NCBI GenBank assembly: GCA_030765045.1
Contig: CM060967.1
Location: 147,699,751-147,763,750, forward strand
Length of the DNA stretch: 64,000 bases
Source: Tenodera sinensis
Lineage: Eukaryota > Arthropoda > Insecta > Mantodea > Mantidae
Direction of reading: 5' to 3'
Below are positions 1 to 10,915 of the stretch, piece after piece (the first letter of the stretch is position 1; every line of letters starts with the position of its first letter). The notes beneath the pieces are model-generated. The model was not told the DNA's origin and did no database searches. It saw only the letters and a list, made by a program, of their open reading frames with translations. A program made the position numbers and the translations under genes.

Positions 1-448
1 TTACGTTTTACCAGTTATGTAAAAGTCATCCAGAGTAACTAGACTACATGGGCTATAGCCAGAAAATTCAAGATATACATTTCATTTGCCATAAAAATAT
101 CTCAAACATGTGCCATTATGATCAAAATCGTTAGAGCCATTTCCAAGAAAATCAAGATTTTTGAAAAACTTTACATGTAAAGAGAGTTTAGGGTGGAGAA
201 ATTTTCTTGAAAATCGACATTAAACTTAAACACCGACTTTGGTTTATAACCAACTTTGGTTTTGGGTTTTGAGTTATACAGTCCACAGACTGACACACCG
301 ACTGATGCACAGACACTCACACACGGACCTTTTTATAAAAATGCTTTTTTGTTGGATTCAGGGGGTCTCAAAATATATACTTCCGGTGAAATCTCGACAT
401 CGAATTTTTGGGTGGACACAATACGTCCTCTAATTTACTATACGTAGT
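1..448 (-). repeat. R900 repeat, copy 1 (cut by window edge)
   Basis: This is a minus-strand copy of the dispersed non-coding repeat R900. It aligns by eye with 56346-57230 read in reverse, including the stretch that reads 'gttagagccatt' on this strand, a degenerate CA-rich block (about 285-330), and the left-end phrase 'gaatttttgggtgga'. The right part of the element lies outside the window. Short open frames inside it carry many stops in other copies, so coding is unlikely. It faces the next copy head to head. Confidence 0.8.
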
Positions 449-467
449 ACATAAAATAAAAAATTGG

Positions 468-900
468 TTTAATACCAAACTTTAAACTACAAAGGACGCG
501 ACACGAATATTTTCTAGAAAATCTTTCACCCCAAACTACCCCTTAAATTAAAACATTTTCGAAACTGTTAATTTTCTCAACAAGGGCTTTGATTAAAACA
601 AAATACGTTTAAGATATTTTTATAAAAGTTAAACAAGTAGATATCTTAAATTTTTTGGAGGAATAGCTTCTAAATTCCTCTTCATACCCGACGAGTTTTA
701 CATAACTGGTAAACTGTAAGCGGTAAACACCTTACTACACAACAAACGTAGATCTCGTTAAAGCCGGCGTTTTAAAAACATTTGTTGTGATAATAACCAT
801 TTTCAATATATTGCTTGTTTTGGTTGAAATTTAGCTATGCTTTTAGTTTTCTCAAACAGAAAGTAATTATTCATTTTTCATATGTTCTCTTAAAAATAAC
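468..900 (+). repeat. R900 repeat, copy 2
   Basis: A diverged plus-strand copy of R900. It shows the 'ggacgcgacacgaa' block, 'cataactggtaaactgtaag' and 'gtagatctcgtt' in the order of the intact copies. It starts inside the element, without the left end or the GT block, and stops before the right end. With copy 1 it forms an inverted pair with only about 20 bp between them. Confidence 0.7.
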
Positions 901-2110
901 AGTTTCTAGGAAAAACTTGGCGTGAAGAAAATGGAAAGCAGCTGAAATTTGTAACACGCCAGTGAAAATAAACAACGTGAAAAAAGTTCCCTCACTATTG
1001 AGTGCCATATTGCTTCTAGAGATTCCAGACTAATTATTTTCCATGATGAATTACAAGTCTACCCTAAAATCCACGATTTTTTAAGCATTACTATATGGGA
1101 AAGGCTTCGTGGATGAAATTTGTACACCCCGGTCTCACTCAGTTCCAGCTGATGCAAAGTGTAACCACTGTTTATTTTTTATTGAGGCCTCAAACACAAG
1201 TAGTGTGCTGTAGGTTGACCCATGTATGACAAGTTCGATGTTGTGCACCACGAAAATTGCTGTTCTGAAGAAACATCAATAGCAAGATTGAAACGTGTTG
1301 GTTATAACAAAAGTTTACAATAAATACCAATTAAATTTATTTTAGCGGCGCATAGGCTTAGGAGTAATAGTATAATTTAAGTGGTTTAGATTATCAATGG
1401 AAGATCACACCCACCGTACAAATTAGGGGCAGGAAGGTCGAAGTCTATTCATACTTGTCTCTTCAGTCCAGCATTGATGGAATAGGAGCCGAACCTCCTA
1501 CCTTCCCCATAACAACAGGGATGAGTATTTACGCCTCTTTTCAACATAACGCGTTTTCTTTCTTTAAGACTAAGACAGAATAAACCAAATACCATATAAA
1601 ACTCATCACAGCTTAATGCAATGGGAGTGCTCTACGGGCGTGTTGGAACTCGGGCGAGCAGCGCGAGTGCTGAAGATTCTTCATCTTGACACCAGGGTTT
1701 GCCAAAGAGCCAGTAGGTGCCAACTTGACATCAGAGGGTAGGTTTTACTGTCCTGTGTGTGTTGCCAGAACAGGGCTATATGATCGTGAAATGTCTTGTC
1801 TACGTACGGTAATTACGTTAGAATGATTTGTAGAGTTCATTGTCCAGAGAAGTCGTTGAGGGGTTATTCTCCCCAGTGGGAGGCGTCCTCAACCTTGGGT
1901 CTCTCTTTTTTTCCCTAATGCCTGAGTGTAATTACGTTAGGCCATGGTGTGTTTGAGTCTATTGGCCTAGAACGAGTCTCGGTGCTAACAGCCACCAGCT
2001 TTTGACAGCGTTCCATCTCAGCACAACGCCACTCATCCGTCGAGAACAGCAGTTCGAGTTCGAAAATTCCCACAAAGTAGAACCAAACGCGCCCATGGCC
2101 AACACTTCCG
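901..2110. other. Unassigned AT-rich sequence
   Basis: No gene, RNA or known element recognised. Open frames are short and unsupported. The words 'gtaattacgttag' occur twice (about 1809 and 1929), which may be a small decayed duplication. Confidence 0.4.
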
Positions 2111-2114
2111 ACCC

Positions 2115-2330
2115 TGAAAGACCAGATTTAAATGAAGATGAAATGAAATGGAGGAAACTTGGGATGCAATTATCTCTCCCAGCGTTCACCTACTAACTGG
2201 AAAGCCCCGAAAAACCCATGGATCAGGGAGGCTAGCCCTGGAAATCGAACGCACAGCCTCCCGAATGCGACTTCCACTCGTCACCACGGAGCCATCTCGC
2301 TCGCTTTACGTCCCAATTAACAATGACATT
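2115..2330 (-). mobile_element. tRNA-derived SINE, group A
   Basis: Read on the minus strand, it begins with a tRNA-like head containing 'gatggctccgtggtgacga' (A-box-like) and 'gcgttcgatttcc' (B-box-like). The body has 'gggtttttcggggctttcc', and the tail is T-rich and aligns with the copy at 3797-4000. RNA polymerase III promoters of this type are typical of insect SINEs. It is not a functional tRNA: no acceptor stem closes. Confidence 0.7.
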
Positions 2331-2334
2331 ATCA

Positions 2335-3230
2335 TCCCTGGCTGAAGGTCCACCTCCGTTACACTGTCATTCATGGACACTTTTTTCCTTTTACCTTTAC
2401 TCCAAATAAGCCCTTTAATGCCAGACAGATCAAACAGGACCGCTTGCTGATGCAGTTAGAAATTCCCTGTCAAATCGGTTTAGAGAATGCTGAGGTAATC
2501 ACATGCTCCACTATGAAACAAAGTATTGCAAATAATAATGATGTTACATTGGTGTCATCAGCATAAACGTCCGTTTACTGAGTGAGAGCGTTCCGTGTTA
2601 ACGTGAAAGACTCGCATTCAGAGCTGCTTGGCCGAGATTTAACGAGGCGTGATTATCTGCAAGTAATGTAACTACTGAAAACAAGGGTACCATAAACGTA
2701 ACCAAACACCAATAACGTTTGTTTACAGTAGTGCTATCCCTTAAGACCACATTCCAAGAAGTTGTAAACCTCACCCTTCTTGCGCTGCTAATGACAATGA
2801 AAGAGGGTCCACTCAGTATATTCTTAGCGAAAGGAACTGCTGTTGGCAAGTCACTTACAGTTGTGCATTCAGTGTTGTTAAAGATTCCACTTGTTGAGTT
2901 ACACCGAGCATCCACACGAACATTTGGCGCTCTAAAGGGCAGTGGAATGAGGAAGGCCATTAAGGAATGGGCAATACTATAGAGAAAGCTATGCATATCG
3001 ACGCATGAAGAATGGCCATAGAGCGTAAATAACTTACACTTCCTTTATGGCATCTCTTTTACCCTATTACATTAGCAATATTTGTGAGGTCTCTCCTCAA
3101 AACACAACAGGCTATGCGATAAGTTTTGGACATTATTTCTCGTTTAGTCCTTTTGAAGGGAGTTTGCCTTAAACTTATGAATAAACCATAGTTTATTATA
3201 TCAATGGTCAAAACTGCAATAAATTATATT
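2335..3230. other. Unassigned; one 132-codon frame of unknown meaning
   Basis: A minus-strand frame of 132 codons spans 2598-2996 and a plus-strand frame of 87 codons overlaps it. Neither protein resembles a family I recognise, and no splice or promoter context supports either. The rest is AT-rich with nothing recognisable. Confidence 0.3.
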
Positions 3231-3319
3231 GTTATTAAATTGGCATGATTGAAGATGAAGCGAAATAATGAACCTAATAGCAGAATTTAGAGGTTATGGT
3301 AGCCATCAGTGGTTGGTGT

Positions 3320-3718
3320 AACTGTTAAAGCCTGGCTTTCGTCATGTAAAGACTCTCCTGCCAAGAGCAAGCTACGCAGTGTGATATCTCTGCAGGAAGT
3401 TCTGCAGGAGCATAATGCTACGGAAATCCACCGCCGAATGAGCCGTGTGTATGGTGAAAACTTTATGAGGGACGGTGTGCTGTAGGAAATTTATAGATGG
3501 CTGAATAGACTTTCATGATGAAGATGGCAGGAGTCGGAAGTGTGTGATGATAACCCTCCTTACAGCCCAATCCTGGTGCCGAGTGGCTTCCATCTTTTCC
3601 GCAGCTGGAAAAATAGCATTTTCACTCCAATGCGCTTAAGGACATCGACCGTGCAGACCTGACTAAAGAGACATACCGCAGGGCCTTTCCAGACTGTCCT
3701 GGAAAACTGGTTGATATG
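3320..3718 (+). mobile_element. mariner transposase remnant, internally deleted
   Basis: A frame from 3324 runs 53 codons to a TAG at 3483 and contains EIHRRM and VYGENFM, typical of the N-terminal helix-turn-helix region of mariner transposases. In other frames follow HDEDGRSRK (about 3514), like the 'HDEERSGRPS' linker, and PYSPILVPSGFHLFP (about 3558), like the third catalytic motif 'YSPDLAPSDYHLFP'. The final catalytic Asp is replaced by Gly. The sequence between linker and third motif, which would hold the first two catalytic Asp residues, is missing. The copy is dead: stop, frameshifts and a large deletion. Confidence 0.8.
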
Positions 3719-3796
3719 TAGGTACGACATATGTTTTAATCTTCATAGTCATTATATTGAAAATTAGCTTATACGTATACTTAGTTTTCGTTAACC

Positions 3797-4000
3797 AAGC
3801 GAAATGGCCCCGCGGTAACGTGTGAGACTCGCATTTGGGAGGACGAGGGTTCGAGTCACGCGGAGGACCAACCTGACTCATGTGTTTCTTTCGGGTGTTT
3901 TCCCGGGTCGCCAGGCGAATGCTGGGAAGGATGGTTACATCCTCCGAATTTTCCATATCTCAAATTAATTTCACCTTCATTTCAATCCGGTCGGAAAATT
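3797..4000 (+). mobile_element. tRNA-derived SINE, group A
   Basis: The head contains 'atggccccgcggtaacgtg' (A-box-like) and 'gagggttcgagtcac' (B box, about 3844-3858). The body includes 'tttcgggtgttttcccggg', and the 3' part matches the minus-strand copy at 2115-2330. No acceptor stem pairs, so this is a SINE and not a tRNA gene. Confidence 0.75.
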
Positions 4001-4004
4001 GGCG

Positions 4005-5100
4005 ATAGGCGAGTTTGGCGCTGCTGTGTGGCGATTTTCCTAACAGAAACTAGTATTCTCGGTGGATGGGTGGCGTTTAGTCGAATGAACGACGCACTTA
4101 AGTCCTCTTTTGTGGTTATAGGTTTTCCATACACGGTAGACTTAAGGACATCCCAGAAAAAGAACTGAAATCTTGTCTCATAGACAATTCTCAGCATACT
4201 AACATCAGTGAATCTAATTCACTTCGTATGGAATTAAAATTGCACTAAGTGGATCAGGAAACGAATATGTGGCCTTCGAAACATCTTCAGTATAGTGCAT
4301 AACGCAAAAGGTACTCAGTGTCGCACTGTTAAGTAATTAGTTCCAGATTCGAGAGATATTTGTGGCACTAAATCTGAAGAACGCTGGTATCCGACAGCTG
4401 AAAAACGATATTTATGTATATACTCCGACAGTAATTTTAAACACTTTCTAAGCCAATATTTCATCAGGCTTTGCTTTAACACCGATTTATCAGCACCAAT
4501 TCGTCAGATACCATATAACTGGTTATGTGTTTAGCTGCAGACCATGCATTGCCCAATCTTAAATTACTTTGCAAGAAGGAACCCCTGTCCAGAAATGCAC
4601 GGTTTCGGCGCTGGACAGCGTCGAAGTGATAATTATCACTCTCAAGGGTAGGTATATGTAAACTATTATATATCCCAATGTAAACCATAACTTATATCCG
4701 GATAATGAAGATGCTAGAAAGAGTTTTTCATCACATTCATTTCTTCCCTTCATCTGCTAGAGAAGAGATCCCAAAAGTGGACTTCAGAACCACATTATTT
4801 TTACAAGGTTTCTCAATCTTCTGCAAAAACAAAAGAAGCGGAGATATCATGTTAGCCCGTTCAGGTTTTCCACTCCATGAAACGTAGAAAGGAAATAAAC
4901 TTAAGCTCTGAGTTTAATTAAACTGTACAAAAATACGGACGCCTCTTGTATTTACTGGCTCGGATGTGTACAAGTGCAATTATATTTGAAAGAGGAAGCA
5001 CTAGAACACCCTGAATACTCGGCAGATCTAGAATACTTTGACTTCAATGCAAGATTAAAATTCCGTTTACAAACTGGGTTAAGAGATTTTTGTTCTCTTT
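4005..5100. other. Unassigned sequence
   Basis: Nothing recognised. Several 60-70 codon frames overlap each other on both strands, as expected by chance. Confidence 0.4.
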
Positions 5101-5103
5101 ATG

Positions 5104-5241
5104 TTTACTTCCTCTACTCCTTACCCTTAGTAAGTAATAGGACTACATTATTGCTGCTAAAATTCGATATCGAGATTTCACCGAAAATAAGAGAACTGAG
5201 GCTCTTTGAAGTAAAAAGAAACATTTTTAGAAAAAGGCCCT

Positions 5242-5321
<80 letters not shown>

Positions 5322-5720
5322 CGCGCGTTTTTTAATAAAATATCCCCACTCCAACTCCGAAGTACCCTTTAATTAGCACAAAAAAAAAAAAATACATCAC
5401 ATCATTTTAAATTTTCTTAAAATGACTAGAGCTGTGGATTAAAATACCATATATCTATAATTGGATGACGAAGGAGATATAAGGTATATCTTGAATTTTT
5501 GGGAATCGCCTGTGAGGTTTCCTTCATTCGGTATATAAAATATAACTAGTAAACCGTGAATGATAGACAAATTATTGCAACATAAAACATAGATCTCTTT
5601 AAAATACACATTTGTGCCAAATAGTTTTTGTGAAGTAAATTATTTCGTAGACATTCATTGTTAGTTGTTTGAATTTTCGAATAATTATGCTCCTCTCAAC
5701 TAGGAAGACGCGATTCACTG
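5104..5720 (+). repeat. R900 repeat, copy 3, with expanded GT/GC block
   Basis: A plus-strand copy with left end 'tttacttcctctact', then 'cgatatcgagatttcaccg', a GT array at the position where intact copies have a short GT block, and the downstream blocks 'taaaataccatat' and 'catagatctcttt'. The right end is missing. The next copy begins at once at 5721. Confidence 0.75.
5243..5328. repeat. (GT)n then (GC)n microsatellite
   Basis: About 70 bp of pure GT dinucleotides followed by about 15 bp of alternating GC. It lies inside R900 copy 3 at the GT block of the element. Alternating purine-pyrimidine DNA of this kind can adopt the Z form (established knowledge). Confidence 0.97.
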
Positions 5721-6410
5721 TTTACTTTCTCTACTGTAATGGATAATGGAAACATTGTATTCGATCCAGAAGTTCAATAATGGATTTCACCGAAAATGCC
5801 TGCTTTGAGACTTTCTGAACCGCAAAAAGTGTTTTAGAGTGCGCAGGCGCATGTGTGTGTTTGTTTATGTGAACAGCATAACCGAAATAGGTAACTTAAT
5901 GTCCTCCAAGGATACAATAAAGATTTTCAAGGCAATTTTCCCACTGCAAACTACCCTTAAATTTAAATAATTCATTTAATATTCTCCAAAATACTGACAA
6001 GTTTGCTTAAAAGATATTAAATACTCGTATATTTGCATGACAAAGAAACTACTTTTTTAAAAAAATTTCTTGGAATATCTCGGAAAGTCCTCTCGCTCAG
6101 AATTGCTTTTGTAGGATTAATAAACCGAAGAAAATAAAGTGTTACCTCACATAAAACGTTTTGTTCTTGTTAACACATCGAATATATTTAAAATATTTAT
6201 TAATAGATAAATGAAGCGAACTGGAATTTAAAATCCATTACATACTGATATTCTTTTTTAAAAGCTGAGTATTACGTTAACCATTTTACATCTGCTAAGA
6301 CATGTATAAATATGTAGTGAAAGTGCATTTCGATTAACATGAAGTAAAGGGTAGAAAACGCGTTTTTGAATATGGTTTGTAGAAGAGTGAGTAGAGAAAG
6401 ACATCTGAGA
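5721..6410 (+). repeat. R900 repeat, copy 4
   Basis: Begins with 'tttactttctctactg' directly after copy 3 and continues with 'ttgtattcgatccagaag', a short GT block (about 5850-5865) and 'aacagcataaccgaaa'. It is strongly diverged in the right half. A right-end motif resembling the other copies, 'gtgagtagagaaagacat', sits at about 6385-6402. Together with copy 3 it makes a head-to-tail pair. Confidence 0.6.
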
Positions 6411-7084
6411 ATAAGATATCGAATTATTTTTTTCCTTGAAAACACATACTACATTGCCAGATTTGTGATAGCAAAATTCAACGAGTTTATCGTTAACGGT
6501 GTGCTGAATGCACTCAACATTATTATTTTAAGGAGAGAAATGAATTACTAGCGATAATATCCAAATTTAGTTGCCTCGTCTAAATTCCTTCATGAAAGAT
6601 TGTCTTATTATCATTAGTAATAGTGTGCACGATAATGTGTGTGCTTAATGATACATTTCTTTCTGCAGTAAACGCTACTTCTCGCGGAATATAGCTACCA
6701 AAATAGCAGGGACGAAAGTGGCGCAAAAAGGGGATAGATTAGAGCTGAAAGCACTATGCAGAAAATTAAAAGTTAATAGCCATTTCTTAATTACTGCGTT
6801 GTTCAGGAGGAAGAGGTGAGAGCTGTTCCATCCGTAGCAGCCTAAAGCATTTTTGCATTAACCAGTTTTCAAATATTTGAAAAAGTTAACAGCATTTTGC
6901 TCTTTGACTCTTGGGGAATGAAATTCTCATTTTCCCCGTAAACGACTTCCAGTGGCGAAGCAGAAGATCTTTTTAGTGGAAGCATGTGCCTGAGGGACAT
7001 GATATATAAACATGAAAGTGTCAAGGTAGATCACCGTCCAGATACCTTCATTCAAATAAATACTGGCTGAGAGGGTTAGCCAAA
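6411..7084. other. Unassigned sequence
   Basis: AT-rich, with no recognisable gene or element up to the solo LTR. A 61-codon frame across 6366-6551 is most likely chance. Confidence 0.4.
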
Positions 7085-7088
7085 ATAA

Positions 7089-7466
7089 TGTCACCGCGCC
7101 CGCCGCATCTAATTGCCGACAACAATAGGAGTGTACGAGACAATAGCTATTACATGGCGGTGCGGTTTCTGGACCGTTCCGCCACAGGCACTCCCGAATA
7201 TTCTACCTCCAGAACTTTCCCTCTGTCTAAGGATATATAAGTCGCTGCCAAGCACCGGGGAGGAAGGAAAAAAGACGTATACGAAGCGTTCAGGAGTCGT
7301 GCCGACTAGCAGTTCAGTCTGACAGTTCTTATTTGTGATTCGGCAGTTGTTCTGTTGCTCTGAGCTTGTACAAAAGTAATCTGAGTGTAACGTTAGCACT
7401 ACGCTAACTGACAAAAAGGCAATAAAGTGTGAATAGCAGTAACTGGTGTTTCCTACATTTGTTACA
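7089..7466 (+). mobile_element. Solo LTR with 4-bp target duplication
   Basis: The 378-bp segment begins TGTCAC and ends GTTACA, a near-inverted pair as in Ty3/gypsy-type LTRs. It is flanked by ATAA on both sides (7085-7088 and 7467-7470). Inside, in LTR order, are a TATA box (7234-7240, TATATAA), an initiator-like TCAGTC (about 7314) and a polyadenylation signal (AATAAAG, 7421-7427). No internal retrotransposon sequence follows, so recombination between two LTRs is the simplest explanation. It is less AT-rich than its surroundings. Confidence 0.75.
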
Positions 7467-7764
7467 ATAAAATACGAGTATATTAACACTACCAGAAAAA
7501 CAAAATGAAAAGAAACTTATCTGCTTGTTGTTTTTGCACGATCTTTTAGGGGATCTGTATATGGGTGCATATCGAAAAGTAACCTGAAGTTTCTCACAGA
7601 TGTAGAAAACAGAAACAGTTGGGCACACACAAAATATTAGCTGCTTAAATTAACTACTTAAAAACCTCCCTAGAATGTTGTATTTACGAGGGAATCTCCA
7701 ACAATTAAGTTTCTTTATTTTATATAAAGCATTACGCATAATTTATCGTGTTGAAATATTCTTA

Positions 7765-8200
7765 TTTGCACTGTGCAACGCTTTGTTAGTTTTCGGAATA
7801 GTCGCCAAGTTTCTCAACAATTTTTGGTAACTTGACACAGGTTTTTCCAAAGTAGTGCTGTACCAGGTCGGATTGTCTTCTAATACTTAGCGTAGTTGAA
7901 TCATTTGAGGTTCTATTTGGGTCACTTGGGTCGTGAGAGGCCGAGCATTATCATGAAGCAAGAGAACTTTGCCAGACAAAAGCCCAAGAAGTTTTCTTTC
8001 GGTGGCAGTTGCAGATTTCTCAAGACATTACAGTATCTCTGTGCATTCCCTATGGCGTTGCGAGGCAGGTAGTGATCAAGTGAAACCCTGAGGGTCCCAA
8101 AAGATGGTTGCCATAACTTTCCCCGCTGAATGTGTGACCTTTTGGAGGGCTTTCGTCACCTTTCTTTCACACCAAGCTCTGATGCAGCAGTTTTAGTAGT
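7765..8200 (-). mobile_element. mariner transposase catalytic-domain remnant
   Basis: On the minus strand, frames read KVMATIFWDPQG and then KVLLLHDNARPLT, which match the mariner catalytic blocks holding the first and second Asp ('FWD' and 'LLHDNARPH'). Further on are KLPKIVEKLGDY and a stop, matching the C-terminal 'W.KCI...GDY' region. The parts lie in different frames, with stops between them, so it is inactive. An LTR fragment follows on the right. Confidence 0.75.
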
Positions 8201-8214
8201 CTGGAGCAATTGCA

Positions 8215-8426
8215 TTGTCAAAGTCAACCCTTTGAGAGACAAAGTGAAGAAACACAGAAAGGAATGAGTGAAGATTACGAGAAGAAAACAGTGTGAGTGG
8301 TAATATCACGAAAGAGTGTAAACCGTTTAACGACGGAAAGAGAACTGTGTATTTGTGCAAACTTTTCTGTAGGAGAATAAAGTGACAGAAAAGTAACTGG
8401 ACTGGACTTTTGCCATTTTTGTCACA
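8215..8426 (+). mobile_element. LTR 3' part of an LTR retrotransposon
   Basis: The 3' end resembles that of the solo LTR at 7089-7466: an AATAAAG-type signal (about 8377), then 'taactgg', and a terminal GTCACA at 8421-8426. It is followed one base later by a primer binding site. The 5' boundary is unclear; 8215 is only the point where mariner sequence can no longer be seen. Confidence 0.5.
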
Positions 8427-8427
8427 A

Positions 8428-8442
8428 TGGTGTCAGAAGTGG
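8428..8442 (+). promoter_or_regulatory. Primer binding site, tRNA-Leu type
   Basis: The word 'tggtgtcagaagtgg' follows the LTR end by one base. It would pair with the 3' end of a leucine tRNA ending in CCA, the primer type of some Ty3/gypsy elements such as Tirant (established knowledge). It marks the end of a 5' LTR and the start of an internal region that is not recognisable beyond this point. Confidence 0.5.
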
Positions 8443-9035
8443 AACTTGTAATATTTTTGTTACTAGAGAGTCTGATAATCCTAAAACCCTCTCTTGCATG
8501 CATGCTATATTTTAATGAAAAAATTAACAGGTATGGTTCACGGCTGAGTTGATATAATTTAAATACTTTACAATTAAAGGCTAGCTGATCTATAACGAAA
8601 GCAAACACAATATTATTGACCCTACTCGATCCGCAGCCCTGCCATTATACTAGGGGGCGTTTCGCTAACTGGTTAATTATGTACATTATGTTCACAGGTG
8701 GTTGATTATTTTGTGCAGGTGTTTGGAAACAATTCAACACTGTTGTGCACAGTTGTTCTGGATATTTTGTCAAGTATCTGTGAAGTAGCAGCCAATCCAG
8801 ATCGAAAACCACAAAATCTACTACATCAAAGAATGCGTTTAGTTTGGCCAAGCTATAACGTTTTCCAACCACAATCAGAACGAAATCGAAAGAAGAATTA
8901 CACAAGTCTGGAAGGAATTCTGGGCTCTAAAGCTTATATCATTAGAAAAATCCATCAGTATAAAAACAAAAGTAGGTCATCGATATGTGTATAATATCTG
9001 TGTTAATATATGGCTCGCAGACATGGTCTTAAAAA
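8443..9035. other. Unassigned; possible decayed LTR-element interior
   Basis: By position this follows the primer binding site. The overlapping frames at 8698-8994 (plus) and 8645-8905 (minus) resemble no gag or pol domain I know. Confidence 0.25.
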
Positions 9036-9039
9036 ACAC

Positions 9040-9450
9040 CCATGTTAGAAATTTACCAGAGAAATGGAGTGAAAGCTAGAAGAGACCGTATGAAGATCAA
9101 GCACATCCGCAAGATAACGGGTCTGAAAGACGCAGCAACATCAACAATGTGTTCAAAATGGATATGGGGAGGCCATGTACTCCGAATGAATCATATAAAC
9201 TGGACTCATGCAGTGACTATGGGGGAACCCAAAATAGGGAAAATGAATGTAGAGAGGCAAAAAAGTGGTGGATAGAAGTGTTTAAGTGTCGTTTAGGAAG
9301 CATGTGGCCTAAAATAGCGAAAGATAGACAAAAGTGGAAGTCCTACTGAGTTGGCTAACTCGGGGATGTAGTCATAAGCCACCCTGCCGTTGCAGGAGGC
9401 CCTAGGATGTTCACGGGTTAATTTTTAATTCTTAATTCTTAATCTGCAAG
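9040..9450 (+). mobile_element. Non-LTR retrotransposon 3' end, RTE-like
   Basis: A frame from 9042 reads IRKITGLKDA and WIWGGHVLRM, then shifts (about 9230-9270) into a frame reading WPKIAKDRQKWKSY before TGA at 9347. This order, 'GHV.RM' then 'W..IA.DR.KWK', is typical of the C-terminus of RTE-like reverse transcriptases. A short GC-richer 3' UTR and a tail of 'ttaattc' units (9420-9443) follow, as in RTE elements, which end in short tandem repeats rather than poly(A). Only the last 100 or so residues remain. Confidence 0.75.
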
Positions 9451-9454
9451 AAGC

Positions 9455-10910
9455 AAAGCAGGGCATTGTTGTGGAAAAGGGCTCTTTTTATTACCGCACA
9501 CTATTCACTGTAACAGACTCCCGCAGTATGCTCTGATGTATACAGGTCTTTTTTAGACACGGCGATTGACCTTGCTAGGGTTTTCGCGAGTAACTCATGC
9601 AAATTGGTTGGAGTAACGCCTCTGTCTCCTACATGAAATGAACATAAGACTGCTGATAATGCGAGTGAACACTATATTTAACCACGCACTGTTCCGCGAT
9701 GTTTACTACACGGATGTTAGAGAGATACTAACCTGACACTCCTATGGTCATATAAATACAAAAGTGAGCTCGACCGTAAACCATTGCGCAACTCCGAGCC
9801 ACTCGCCAGGTCTAAAATACCTCTGTGGAGTTGGGAGGGTGCGCAATCCTTTCGCTGTATCCCCAGTATCCATTTTGAAGAGCAGCTCACAGAACATCAG
9901 CCACACCGAACACTTCAACTAAAGTATTGTTAACTTTCTGTTAAGATTTGGATGTTAGTGAAGAAACTATGCGCAGTAACACCAGTGGAAGCAGTCTATT
10001 CCTTTCATTTCCCCCACCAATTTGTACGAACACTGACCAACATAAAAGAAAAGAAGAAAAGAAAAAAGAAATGAGAAAAACTTCTCTAAGAGGTACAGGT
10101 AATGCTTGTGCTTTACTCTCAATTACACTACGAATTGAACTTTAGTGTAAAAAGCTCATTTTTCTCATTGATAACTCAAACTTGTTGGAAGGCAACACAT
10201 TAGACTTTTTACAAATGAATATTCATTGAAATGCTTTAAAGTATTTTTATTAGTATTTTTATTAGTCCCTCATATAACACACCTACCTAATCTCGCGGCA
10301 CATCCGTTGAGAACTACTGCCGTAAAGCCCTAAACATCAATTTACCTTCCTGAAAATATTAACTATATTCTTTGAAGTCTAAATTATTTCATTTGAAGCT
10401 AAAAGTAACAAACAGTTGTTGCGAAAAACAACTTCATTTAGGAAACTAATTACAACTTCCTATATTGCGCTTAGCAGCCGAAAGGGAGTTCCTAGAACTT
10501 GCGTCATATCCCTGTGCGAGGAAATGTTACGTGCCGCTCGGTTTACTTCAAGTTTCCATGACAACCAAATACTGCGGCACTCCGGAGGATGCCTTATCAT
10601 GCAGCTTGGCTGAGTTCGGGGATTTAACACATAGGAGCTTGGTAAACACATCAAACTCATCCCGTCCCAGCGACACGAAGTGCTCTGCGTCAGATGAAAC
10701 TTTACAACCAATTCCACGACGTTAATTAAACGGGCTGTGGTTAGCTGAGCACAAAGAAACAGAGGAAAAACAGGTAAGGCGTAAGTACCCCAATCTCGCT
10801 ACTTAAACTCAAAACGTGTGCAACAAGAGGCTTTTAACTTGCATAATGTACCTGTGGAGCTTTAACAGCAGAACAGAGACATTATTAATACCCCATATAT
10901 CTAACAGCAC
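9455..10910. other. Unassigned; possible promoter-like patch
   Basis: A TATA-like ATATAAATA (about 9750) is followed by a less AT-rich stretch, which could be an LTR or a promoter, but no ends were found. A purine-rich block, mainly GAAAA units, lies at 10047-10083. Frames of 65-86 codons at 10416-10725 on both strands are unsupported. Confidence 0.3.
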
Positions 10911-10915
10911 ATTGT

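Noticed and set aside
2598..2996. 132-codon frame on minus
   Set aside because: No domain recognised and the plus strand is also open over much of it; not enough to call a gene.
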